Below the pieces are notes generated by a model that worked only from the letters and a program-made list of their open reading frames with translations, searched no databases and was not told the origin of the DNA. A stretch of DNA of 64,000 nucleotides from the NCBI RefSeq assembly GCF_030369635.1, contig NZ_CP128474.1, positions 1,674,001-1,738,000 on the forward strand, in the 5' to 3' direction. Positions 8,901 through 15,974 of this stretch are shown here, piece after piece; position 1 is the first letter of the stretch, and each line of letters begins with the position of its first letter. The DNA is from Microbacterium arborescens. GTDB taxonomy: Bacteria > Actinomycetota > Actinomycetes > Actinomycetales > Microbacteriaceae. Made by a program: the position numbers and the translations under genes.

Positions 8901-9134
8901 TCAGAACGTGTCGTCGTCGATCTGACCCACCACGGGCTCGCCCGCGGCGTCGAGTGAGACCACGACACCGGTCTCGAGCTCGGCCACGGGGCGTCCCTCG
9001 AGCCAGGTCAGAGTCCACTTCGGGCGGGGATCGACGTCGAGCACGCGATCGACCGCGTGGATCTGATCACGGAATGCGGCGGGCAGCGAGGCCGGCGGTT
9101 CGTCGCCGCTCGTCCACCGCGTTCCCAAGCGCAC
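8901..9134 (-). CDS. Small conserved-looking protein downstream of valS
   Basis: A 77-residue soluble protein of unknown function. It starts with GTG one base after the valS TGA, and an AGGAGGT site lies inside the last valS codons, so it is translated from the valS message. The middle has a short LTWLEGRPVAELETGVVVSLDAAGEPVV segment compatible with a small beta fold. The coupling and good ribosome-binding site make it a real gene; I do not recognise the family. Confidence 0.7.
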   Translation of the reverse strand: MRLGTRWTSGDEPPASLPAAFRDQIHAVDRVLDVDPRPKWTLTWLEGRPVAELETGVVVSLDAAGEPVVGQIDDDTF

Positions 9135-9135
9135 G

Positions 9136-11715
9136 TCAGACCTCCTGCGGCGCGAGCTCGACGCGCTCCACGACCAGGTCGCCGTCGCCCTCGAGGAGAT
9201 CGAGCTCGGCGATGCGTCCGACCGCCTTCAGGTCGCCCTCGGCGCGACGCAGGCGCTCGATCGTCGCGGCATCCGCGCGGAGCGAGAGAACGGAGACGGG
9301 GGTCTTCTGCGAGGCCTTGGCCTCCGTCTTCGCCCGTCGGATGCCGATGAGCGCGGCGCTGGCGGTGGTGAGGACGGCCGGGTCGCCATCGATGCCGCTG
9401 GCCTCGGGCCACGAGGCCGTGTGCACGGAGCCCTCCTCGAACCACGACCATGCTTCCTCCGCCGCGAAGGCGAGGACGGGCGCGAGCAGACGCAGAAGCG
9501 ACGAGAGGGCGAGACGCAACGCCAGTGCCGCCGACGCTTGTCCCTCGTCGGAACGGTCGTAGGCGCGCTCCTTAACGAGCTCGAGGTAGTCGTCGCAGAA
9601 GGTCCAGAAGAACGCCTCGGTGATCTCCAGTGCGCGAGCGTGGTCGTAAGCCTCGAACGCGCGAGTGGCGTCGACGATCACCCGGTCGAGCGTGGCCAGC
9701 ATGGCGGCGTCGAGGTCGTGAGTCACTGCGGCCCCCTCGGGGACCGGGAACGAGAGCACGAACTTCGCGGCGTTGAGCACCTTGATCGCGAGTCGGCGCC
9801 CGATCTTGACCTGCGTCGGGTTCTGGGGGTCGAACGCGGCGTCGGAGCCGAGGCGACTCGAAGCGGCCCAGTAACGCACCGCGTCCGTGCCGTGCTGCGC
9901 GAGGATGTCGGCGGGGGTGACCACGTTGCCCTTCGACTTCGACATCTTCTTGCGGTCGGGGTCGACGATGAAGCCGGAGATCGCGGCATCCGACCACGGC
10001 GCGCGGCCGTCCTCGAGTGCGCTGCGGAGCATCGTGGAGAACAGCCACGTGCGGATGATGTCCTGTCCCTGGGGACGCAGGTCGAAGGGGGCCACGAGCT
10101 GCCACAGCTGTTCGTCGCGCTGCCATCCGCCGGCCAGCTGCGGCGTCAGCGACGACGTCGCCCAGGTGTCGAAGATGTCGCGCTCCGCGTCGAAACCGCC
10201 CGGCACGCCTCGCTGGTCTGCGGTGTAGCCCGCAGGGACATCGGTGGTCGGGTCGATCGGGAGCTGCGATGGGTCGGGGGTGATGACGCCGTCGTAATCG
10301 CGTTCGCCGTTCTCGTCGAGGGCGTACCAGATCGGGATCGGCACACCGAAGAAACGCTGACGCGAGACGAGCCAGTCGCCGGTGAGGCCGTTGGTCCAGT
10401 TCTCGTAACGCACCCGCATGAAGTCGGGGTGCCACGACATCTCCTGGCCGAGCGAGATCAGGCGGGAACGCAGCTCTTCATCGCGCGCACCATTTCGCAG
10501 GTACCACTGGCGCGTCGAGACGATCTCGAGTGGACGGTCGCCCTTCTCGAAGAACTTCACCGGGTGACTGAAGGGCTTGGACACCTCGAGCAGCTCGCCG
10601 GACTCCTGCAGCAGCTCGACGATGCGCTTCTTCGCGCTGAAGACGGTCTTGCCCGCGAGTTCCGCGTAGGCCGCGCGTGCGGAGTCGGTGACGATGACCT
10701 CGGGAGCGTCGGCGATGATGCGGCCGTCGTGTCCCAGGATCGTGCGGTTGGGCAGATCCAGCTCACGCCACCAGATGATGTCGGTCACGTCACCGAACGT
10801 GCAGATCATCGCGATTCCCGAGCCCTTGTCGGGTTGCGCGAGGTGGTGCGCCAGAACCGGCACCTCGACGTCGAAGAGGGGCGTGCGGACCGTCTTGCCG
10901 AAATAGGGCTGGTAGCGCTCGTCATCCGGGTTGGCCACGAGTGCGACGCAAGCCGGCAGCAGCTCGGGTCGCGTCGTCTCGATGTGGATGTCGCCGCTGC
11001 CGTCGGTCTTGTGGAACGCGACACGGTGGTACGACGCCTGCTGCTCCCGATCCTCGAGCTCGGCCTGCGCGATGGCAGAGCGGAAGTCGATGTCCCAGAG
11101 CGTGGGGGCGAGGGCCTGGTAGGCCTCGCCGCGGTCGAGGTTTCGCAGGAACGCGAGCTGGCTGATGCGGATCGTGTCGTCGGAGATCGTCCGATACGTC
11201 TGGGTCCAGTCGACCGAGAGCCCGAGCTGCCGGAAGAGCGACTCGAACTGCTTCTCGTCCTCGATCGTCAGCTTCTCGCAGAGTTCGATGAAGTTTCGCC
11301 GGCTGATGGGCACCTGATCGGCGGCACGGCTCGACTTGTTGTCGCCGCCTTCGAACGGCGGTACGAACGACTCGTCGTAGGGGAGGGTCGGGTCGCAGCG
11401 CACGCCGTAGTAGTTCTGAACGCGGCGCTCGGTCGGGAGGCCGTTGTCGTCCCAGCCCATCGGGTAGAACACGCTCTTGCCGCGCATGCGCTCGAACCGC
11501 ACCTTGAGGTCGGTGTGGGTGAACGAGAAGACGTGACCGATGTGCAACGATCCGGATGCCGTGGGGGGCGGCGTGTCGACGGAGAAGACACCGCCACGGC
11601 CCGTCTCAGCGGCGCGGGCGCGGTCGAAGAGGTAGGTGCCCTGCTCGGCCCACGCGGCGTCCCACTTCTGCTCGAGGCCTTCCAGAGCGGGCTTCTCGGG
11701 AATGTGCGCTGTCAT
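9136..11715 (-). CDS. valS: Valyl-tRNA synthetase
   Basis: Class-I aminoacyl-tRNA synthetase charging tRNA-Val, 859 residues. The HIGH motif is at residues 58-61 (GSLHIGHVFSFTHTD) and KMSKS at 590-594. A CP1 editing domain lies between them and an anticodon-binding domain follows. The start is the ATG complementary to 11713-11715, behind AGGAG in the gene's direction; an earlier in-frame possibility would add 32 non-homologous residues. The C-terminus has a short helical segment (KTEAKASQKTPVSVLSLRADAATIERLRRAEGDLKAVG) matching the tRNA-binding arm. I see no T-box in front of it, unlike ileS. Confidence 0.97.
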   Translation of the reverse strand: MTAHIPEKPALEGLEQKWDAAWAEQGTYLFDRARAAETGRGGVFSVDTPPPTASGSLHIGHVFSFTHTDLKVRFERMRGKSVFYPMGWDDNGLPTERRVQNYYGVRCDPTLPYDESFVPPFEGGDNKSSRAADQVPISRRNFIELCEKLTIEDEKQFESLFRQLGLSVDWTQTYRTISDDTIRISQLAFLRNLDRGEAYQALAPTLWDIDFRSAIAQAELEDREQQASYHRVAFHKTDGSGDIHIETTRPELLPACVALVANPDDERYQPYFGKTVRTPLFDVEVPVLAHHLAQPDKGSGIAMICTFGDVTDIIWWRELDLPNRTILGHDGRIIADAPEVIVTDSARAAYAELAGKTVFSAKKRIVELLQESGELLEVSKPFSHPVKFFEKGDRPLEIVSTRQWYLRNGARDEELRSRLISLGQEMSWHPDFMRVRYENWTNGLTGDWLVSRQRFFGVPIPIWYALDENGERDYDGVITPDPSQLPIDPTTDVPAGYTADQRGVPGGFDAERDIFDTWATSSLTPQLAGGWQRDEQLWQLVAPFDLRPQGQDIIRTWLFSTMLRSALEDGRAPWSDAAISGFIVDPDRKKMSKSKGNVVTPADILAQHGTDAVRYWAASSRLGSDAAFDPQNPTQVKIGRRLAIKVLNAAKFVLSFPVPEGAAVTHDLDAAMLATLDRVIVDATRAFEAYDHARALEITEAFFWTFCDDYLELVKERAYDRSDEGQASAALALRLALSSLLRLLAPVLAFAAEEAWSWFEEGSVHTASWPEASGIDGDPAVLTTASAALIGIRRAKTEAKASQKTPVSVLSLRADAATIERLRRAEGDLKAVGRIAELDLLEGDGDLVVERVELAPQEV

Positions 11716-11780
11716 GGGAACTCCTCGACGATATGTGCGGCACTGTGTGAGCGTGCCTGAGTGTGCGTCCTCCGAGTCTA

Positions 11781-11817
11781 CCGGGGGTGGGGCGCCGCGC
11801 TGGTGCCCCACCCCCGG
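11781..11817 (-). terminator. Terminator of the metNIQ operon
   Basis: Perfect 13-bp inverted repeat, very GC-rich (11781-11793 with 11805-11817), with an 11-base loop. It lies immediately after the metQ stop and upstream of valS. It has no U-tract, as is usual for actinobacterial terminators. Confidence 0.75.
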
Positions 11818-11819
11818 CG

Positions 11820-12641
11820 TCAGAAGGCGGCCTCGATCGTGGCGTTGCCCTCGATCACCTTGCGCACCTCATCGCTCGTGAACGCGTCGATCAACGCCCG
11901 AGTCGCCGGAGAGTCCGCCTCCGCCGAGGGGACGACGAGCTGAAGTGCGAAGCGGTCGTCGAGCTCGGTGAGCAGACCGTCGTCCTGCGGCGTGAGGCCG
12001 AGCGCGGCGATGTGCGAGGGCCACTGGAACACCAGGTCCGCCTCGTCGTACGCCGTGTTCAGCTGGTTGATCTCCAGCGACAGGAACTGGAGGTTCTTCG
12101 GATTCTCCGCCACGTCGTCGAGCGTGGCGGCGTACGGGTCGACGCCGGGGGCGAGGCCGATGATGTCGGCGTCGGCCAGCAGCTTGAGCGCCCGTGCGGT
12201 GTTGGACGAGTCGTTCGGGATGGCGACCGTGGCACCGTCGGTGAGCTCGTCGATGTCGCGCAGTGTCTTGGAGTAGAACGCGATGACGAAGTTGTAGACG
12301 GGCTGAACGGCCTCGAGCGACGCGCCGTTCTTCTCGTTGAACTCCGTCATGTACGGCTCGTGCTGCGAGAAGTTGGCGTCGATGTCGCCGGCCGCGAGCA
12401 TGTTGTTGATCGTGACGTAGTCCGACACCGGAACGAGCTCGATCTCGTACCCGTCGGCGATCGCCGCTCCGGCAGCCTCGACGATGTCGGTGGCCGGGGC
12501 GGTCACCGCGCCCACGCGCAGTGTCGTGACCGCGGAATCCGCGTCGCCGGGCGAACCGGCGCAGCCGGCCAGGAGCCCGGCAGCCGCCAGGGTGGCGACA
12601 GCCGCCGTGGCGATGCGGGTGCGAAGGGTGCGAAGGGGCAT
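11820..12641 (-). CDS. metQ: MetQ/NlpA-family substrate-binding lipoprotein
   Basis: Solute-binding protein of a methionine-type ABC importer, 273 residues. The signal peptide has basic residues, then a hydrophobic run ending in the lipobox LLAGC with Cys27 as the lipidation site, so the protein is anchored outside the membrane. The mature part matches the NlpA family (VTAPATDIVEAAG, then DGYEIELVPVSDYVTINNMLA and a FSQHEPYM segment). It is the last gene of a minus-strand operon metN-metI-metQ and is followed by a strong terminator. The substrate is inferred to be methionine or a derivative from family and gene order; related systems take other ligands. Confidence 0.9.
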   Translation of the reverse strand: MPLRTLRTRIATAAVATLAAAGLLAGCAGSPGDADSAVTTLRVGAVTAPATDIVEAAGAAIADGYEIELVPVSDYVTINNMLAAGDIDANFSQHEPYMTEFNEKNGASLEAVQPVYNFVIAFYSKTLRDIDELTDGATVAIPNDSSNTARALKLLADADIIGLAPGVDPYAATLDDVAENPKNLQFLSLEINQLNTAYDEADLVFQWPSHIAALGLTPQDDGLLTELDDRFALQLVVPSAEADSPATRALIDAFTSDEVRKVIEGNATIEAAF

Positions 12642-12673
12642 GGGTTCTCCTCGTGAGAGCGGATGGATGAGGG

Positions 12674-13345
12674 TCAACGGTGGTCGAGGCGGACGGACAG
12701 CCGGTGACCGATCGATTGGACGATCAGCACGACGGCGAGGATGACCGCGATCGTGAAGTACATCAGTGGGTAGTCGTACTCCTGGTAGCCATAGCGGAGC
12801 GCGAAGTCGCCGATGCCGCCACCGCCGACCACTCCGAGCACAGTGGAGTACGACAGCAGGCTGATCGTGGCCGAGGTGAGCGCGTAGACGAGGCCGGGAA
12901 TGGCCTCCGGCAGGAGGAAGCGCACGATCGTCTGGGGGAGTGTCGCCCCCATCGTGCGGGCGACACGAGGAATGCCGGGGTTGATCTCCCGCAGGATCTG
13001 CTCCACCAGTCGTGCGTAGATCGCGACCGCGACGAAGCAGAGGGAGAACGTGGCCGCCGGGGTGCCGAACGTGGTCCCGTAGACGAGCCGGGTCACCGGG
13101 ATGAGGAACACCACGAGCAGCAGGAACGGGAAGGACCGCACGATATTGATGAAGAGGTTCCCGACCCACCACACGACACGGTTCGGTGCAGTGCCGCCCC
13201 GGCGCGTCAGGTACACGAGCATGCCGAGCGGGAGCCCGAGCACCACAGCAGCTGCGAGCGAGACGACGAGCATGTAGCCGGTCTCCCCGAGCGCCTCCAG
13301 CAGATCCTCACCCCGGCGCCCGAGCGATTCGCCGAGGCCGGTCAC
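12674..13345 (-). CDS. metI: MetI-type ABC transporter permease
   Basis: Membrane permease of 223 residues with five to six predicted transmembrane segments and the EAA-type coupling loop typical of the family (ARTMGATLPQTIVRFLLPEAIPG). Its GTG start overlaps the metN stop as GTGA at 13342-13345, so the two are translationally coupled. It pairs with the ATPase and MetQ-type lipoprotein to form an importer. C-terminal segments (LLSYSTVLGVVGGGGIGDFALRYGYQEYD) are diagnostic of MetI. Confidence 0.93.
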   Translation of the reverse strand: MTGLGESLGRRGEDLLEALGETGYMLVVSLAAAVVLGLPLGMLVYLTRRGGTAPNRVVWWVGNLFINIVRSFPFLLLVVFLIPVTRLVYGTTFGTPAATFSLCFVAVAIYARLVEQILREINPGIPRVARTMGATLPQTIVRFLLPEAIPGLVYALTSATISLLSYSTVLGVVGGGGIGDFALRYGYQEYDYPLMYFTIAVILAVVLIVQSIGHRLSVRLDHR

Positions 13346-14103
13346 GCGCCCAGCTCCCGCCGCGCCCGATCGAGGTAGGTCTCCTCGGCGAACCCCGCGT
13401 CCGGCTCCACCGACAGGATCTCCCGCAGGCGCCCGTCCTCGAAGAGAGCTACGCGGTCGCAGATCCGCCGGACGACGGTGAGATCGTGGGTCACCACGAC
13501 GACAGTCGTGCCGAATCGGTCACGAGCCTCGCGAAGAAGCGTCAGCACGCCGTCCGTGGTCGTGGCGTCGAGCGATGAGGTCGGCTCGTCGCACAGAAGG
13601 ATGTCGGGGCGAGCGACGAGGGCTCGGGCGATGCCGACCCGTTGGCGCTGGCCACCGCTGAGCTGCGAGGGATAGGCGTCCTCGCGGCCGGCGAGACCCA
13701 CGAAGCCGAGCATGTCGTCGACCGCACCGCGTCGCTCGCTCGCCGGTACGCGCCCACGGGGGCCGCGCAGGTCGAGCGCCAGCGCGACGTTCTGGCGAAC
13801 GGTGCGGTTCGCGAGCAGGTGCACCCCCTGGAACACGACCCCGATGCGCCGACGCAGGCCGCGCAGCGCCGCTCGGCTGAGTTCCGCGGGGTCGTGACCG
13901 AGGACCCGCACCGTGCCCGCCGTCGCCCCGACCTCGGCCGTGAGGAGCGACAGGAGGGTGCTCTTGCCCGCGCCGCTCTCACCGATGACTCCGAAGATCT
14001 CGCCGGACGTGACAGCGAGATCGATGTCGACGAGCGCACGAGCTCCGCCCGAGTACGTGACGCCGACCCCGCTGAGGGTGATCGGATCGTCGGTCGGTGG
14101 CAC
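13342..14103 (-). CDS. metN: MetN-type ABC transporter ATPase without NIL domain
   Basis: ATP-binding subunit of the methionine-type importer. GTG at 14103 with an AGAGGA site upstream gives 253 residues. Walker A is GESGAGKST at about 41-49; the LSGGQ signature (QLSGGQRQRVGIARAL) and Walker B (LLCDEPTS) are present. The protein ends soon after the D- and H-loops. The usual MetN is about 340 residues and has a C-terminal NIL domain that binds methionine and inhibits transport; that domain is absent here. The promoter lies in a palindromic divergent region shared with the Ohr-like gene. Confidence 0.9.
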   Translation of the reverse strand: MPPTDDPITLSGVGVTYSGGARALVDIDLAVTSGEIFGVIGESGAGKSTLLSLLTAEVGATAGTVRVLGHDPAELSRAALRGLRRRIGVVFQGVHLLANRTVRQNVALALDLRGPRGRVPASERRGAVDDMLGFVGLAGREDAYPSQLSGGQRQRVGIARALVARPDILLCDEPTSSLDATTTDGVLTLLREARDRFGTTVVVVTHDLTVVRRICDRVALFEDGRLREILSVEPDAGFAEETYLDRARRELGA

Positions 14104-14116
14104 GCGGCATCCTCTG

Positions 14117-14142
14117 ATAGTTGGACGACGTTCAACTATAGT
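14117..14142. promoter_or_regulatory. Shared palindromic operator/promoter of metN and the Ohr gene
   Basis: Bases 14117-14139 form a near-perfect palindrome: ATAGTTGGACG, a central A, then CGTTCAACTAT, with 10 of 11 positions paired. Its right arm overlaps the TATAGT -10 box (14137-14142) of the rightward leaderless gene, and the left arm lies at the promoter of metNIQ. A dimeric repressor bound here would block both genes. I do not recognise the motif as a published box; MarR/OhrR-like proteins are plausible binders. Confidence 0.6.
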
Positions 14143-14148
14143 CGACGA

Positions 14149-14565
14149 ATGGTCATCCGCTACCGCACCTCCGCGCTCAACGACGACGGCGGAACGGGGG
14201 TGAGCCGCGTGCCGGACGGCGTTGAGGTCGCCGTCTCCAACCCGTTGCAGCCGGGCCACGACACCCACGCGAGCAATCCGGAGCAGTTGCTGGCATTGGC
14301 GTGGTCGACATGTCTGAACGCCACGGCTCAGGCGATCGTCGCCGGCCGCCACCGCACGAAGGTGCGGGTCGAGGTCGCCCTGCGCGATGCCGAGAAGCGC
14401 CCGGGCTACGAGTTCGTCGCCACGGCTTTCGTGTCGGGCGAGGGCCTGGACGAGAGCGGAGCTTCGCAACTGGCCGCTGCGGCGCACGACCGGTGCCCCG
14501 TGTCGCGGCTCCTCGGGGCCTCGCCGCTGGCCGAAGTGCGAGGCGAGGCCTGGGCGGTGAGCTGA
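14149..14565 (+). CDS. ohr: Ohr/OsmC-family organic hydroperoxide resistance protein
   Basis: Thiol-dependent peroxidase of 138 residues that reduces organic hydroperoxides. The two conserved cysteines are Cys55 (AWSTCLNATAQ) and Cys116 (HDRCPVSRLL), and the NPEQLLALAWS segment is an Ohr hallmark. ATG 14149 is exactly 6 bases after the TATAGT box, so the mRNA is probably leaderless. The gene is divergent from metNIQ across a 23-bp palindrome. No ohrR gene lies beside it, so the regulator must be elsewhere. Confidence 0.87.
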   Translation: MVIRYRTSALNDDGGTGVSRVPDGVEVAVSNPLQPGHDTHASNPEQLLALAWSTCLNATAQAIVAGRHRTKVRVEVALRDAEKRPGYEFVATAFVSGEGLDESGASQLAAAAHDRCPVSRLLGASPLAEVRGEAWAVS

Positions 14566-14575
14566 TGAGCCGCCG

Positions 14576-15082
14576 TCAGCGGTCGACGGCGAAGCCGAGA
14601 TGCGGCATGTCGACGCCGCGGTAGTGCACCATGAACCGGCGGCGCACCGTCATCCCGAGCCGGATGGCGACGTTCATGGATGCGATGTTGGTGTCGCGCA
14701 CCTTGGCCCAGATCGCCGGTGCGCCGAGTTCGCGGAATCCCCAGTCGCGCGCCGCCGTGGCTGCCTCGGTCGCGTACCCGCGATGCCAGTGCGCCCGCTG
14801 GAACAGGTACCCGACCTCGAGCACCTGCTCGTCGCCCACGTACTGGCGTGTGATGCCGCACTGCCCGATCATCCCGGCGCCGGGAAGATCGACGGCCCAC
14901 AGGCCGAATCCGTCCTCGTCGTATCTCTGGAGGTTGCGTGCGAGCCACTGCGCGCTCTCGTGGTCGTCGAACGGCCCCTCGTAGGCGGTCATCGCGACAG
15001 GGTCCGTGAGGATCTCGCGAAGGGGGCCCAGGTCGTCCTCGGTCATCGGACGAAGCACCAGGCGCTCCGTTCGAGCGATCAC
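14576..15082 (-). CDS. GNAT-family N-acetyltransferase (RimJ/RimL type)
   Basis: Acetyl-CoA-dependent acetyltransferase of 168 residues. The family pattern is clear: an N-terminal RTERLVLRPMTEDDL strand-helix, a central GYLFQRAHWHRGYATEAA acetyl-CoA loop (R/Q-x-x-G-x-A type), and a C-terminal NxxSMNVAIRLGM helix. The GTG start at 15082 overlaps the stop of the upstream pentapeptide-like gene as GTGA, so the two are coupled. The substrate is unknown; this subgroup acetylates protein N-termini or small amines. Confidence 0.87.
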   Translation of the reverse strand: MIARTERLVLRPMTEDDLGPLREILTDPVAMTAYEGPFDDHESAQWLARNLQRYDEDGFGLWAVDLPGAGMIGQCGITRQYVGDEQVLEVGYLFQRAHWHRGYATEAATAARDWGFRELGAPAIWAKVRDTNIASMNVAIRLGMTVRRRFMVHYRGVDMPHLGFAVDR

Positions 15083-15762
15083 GGGTGCGAGTCCCCGGCG
15101 GAGTCGTCGTCGCGGACGTCCCACCCGAGAGCAACGCCGAACGCGGCGGCGTGCACCTCGATCTGGCGCCGGGATGCGGTGGCGCCGGCAAGCGCCCGGA
15201 TGTCGGTGAACGCGAGCGCCTCGAGACCGCGGAGATCGAGGTCGGTGCTGGAGAGCGCCCGGGTGTCGAACTCGTCGACCGTGGTGTTCGCGAATCGCAC
15301 TCGTTCCAGGAGCGCGCCGGGAGCGTCGAGCGTGCCGATGCGGCAATCGATGATCTCCACGTCGCGCAGCGTCGAGGCCGGAACCGAGAGGTAGTCGATC
15401 CGGATGCCGCGCAGGATCACGCCGTCGAAGCGAGCCCGCTGCGCGTCGAGTGTGCCGATCCTCCCTCCGATGAGGGTCACGGTGCGCCAGGTGCCGTCGC
15501 CGACGCGCAGCTCGGGGGTCGCGAGATCGCGGATGACGACGTCGCTGAGGACCGCGCCGGTGAGATCGAGCCGCTCAGGAGCACCGGGCTCGACGACGCT
15601 CTCGCTCAGTCGCGCGTGGGCGCCGTCCACCGAGCCGCCACCGACCGAGACGGAGACCTCGACGAGATCGCCGTGCCGCGACAGGGTGGCGGGCTCGAGA
15701 TGACGCGGCAGATCGGGGTCGCTCACGCGAGGGGGTGCGGGACGGGTACGCGGACGGGCCAT
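15079..15762 (-). CDS. Pentapeptide-repeat-like beta-helix protein
   Basis: Soluble 227-residue protein whose central ~130 residues have the alternating hydrophobic pattern of a right-handed quadrilateral beta-helix (LDLTGAVLSDVVIRDL, GRIGTLDAQRARFDGVILRGIRI, DCRIGTLDAPGALLERVRFANTTV). The motif GRIGTLDA/CRIGTLDA occurs twice 42 residues apart. It begins at the ATG at 15762; TACGCT in its direction (15769-15774) lies 6 bases upstream, so it is leaderless. The function is unknown; some pentapeptide proteins protect DNA gyrase, but that cannot be claimed here. It is coupled to the GNAT gene. Confidence 0.75.
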   Translation of the reverse strand: MARPRTRPAPPRVSDPDLPRHLEPATLSRHGDLVEVSVSVGGGSVDGAHARLSESVVEPGAPERLDLTGAVLSDVVIRDLATPELRVGDGTWRTVTLIGGRIGTLDAQRARFDGVILRGIRIDYLSVPASTLRDVEIIDCRIGTLDAPGALLERVRFANTTVDEFDTRALSSTDLDLRGLEALAFTDIRALAGATASRRQIEVHAAAFGVALGWDVRDDDSAGDSHP

Positions 15763-15768
15763 ACGATC

Positions 15769-15789
15769 AGCGTATGCCGACGGTATGAT
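15769..15789. promoter_or_regulatory. Overlapping divergent promoters for the pentapeptide gene and the ileS T-box
   Basis: AGCGTA at 15769-15774 is a minus-strand TACGCT -10 for the leaderless pentapeptide gene, and TATGAT at 15784-15789 is the -10 for the ileS leader. With a 17-bp spacer, the -35 of each falls on or beyond the -10 of the other, so the two polymerases should exclude each other. Confidence 0.6.
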
Positions 15790-15795
15790 GGGGTC

Positions 15796-15974
15796 ATCAG
15801 CACCGATCCGGCCATCACCGGGGAGCTCTCGGAAGAACGGCGGTCATCCGCTCAGTAGAACCGAGCGGGGCAGGCCCGTCACAGCCGCTGGGAGAGTGGC
15901 CCTCCGGGGCAAGCGGGGTGGTACCGCGGTCGCACGATCGTCCTCGCAGGAAGTCCGACCCTGCGAGAGAAGCC
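15796..15974 (+). promoter_or_regulatory. Actinobacterial translational T-box riboswitch for ileS
   Basis: tRNA-Ile-sensing leader directly in front of ileS. The short stem-I region carries the specifier ATC (15814-15816) inside GGCCATCACCGGGGAGC, followed by the conserved GGAAGAACGG. The T-box bulge sequence GGGGTGGTACCGCGG lies at 15915-15929. Downstream, a perfect 8-bp hairpin (CTCGCAGG 15943-15950 with CCTGCGAG 15960-15967) reaches to the purine-rich GAGAGA ribosome-binding site just before ATG 15975. No terminator with a T-run is present, so control is by freeing or hiding the ribosome-binding site, as known for ileS in Mycobacterium and Nocardia. Confidence 0.9.

Noticed and set aside
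9421..11760. A 779-codon plus-strand open frame opposite valS
   Set aside because: Same mirror effect: low-complexity Arg/Glu/Val-rich translation, no start context, no family.
13342..14487. A longer start for the metN gene
   Set aside because: The extension runs through the palindromic intergenic region and into the opposite ohr gene, and the family N-terminus begins at GTG 14103.
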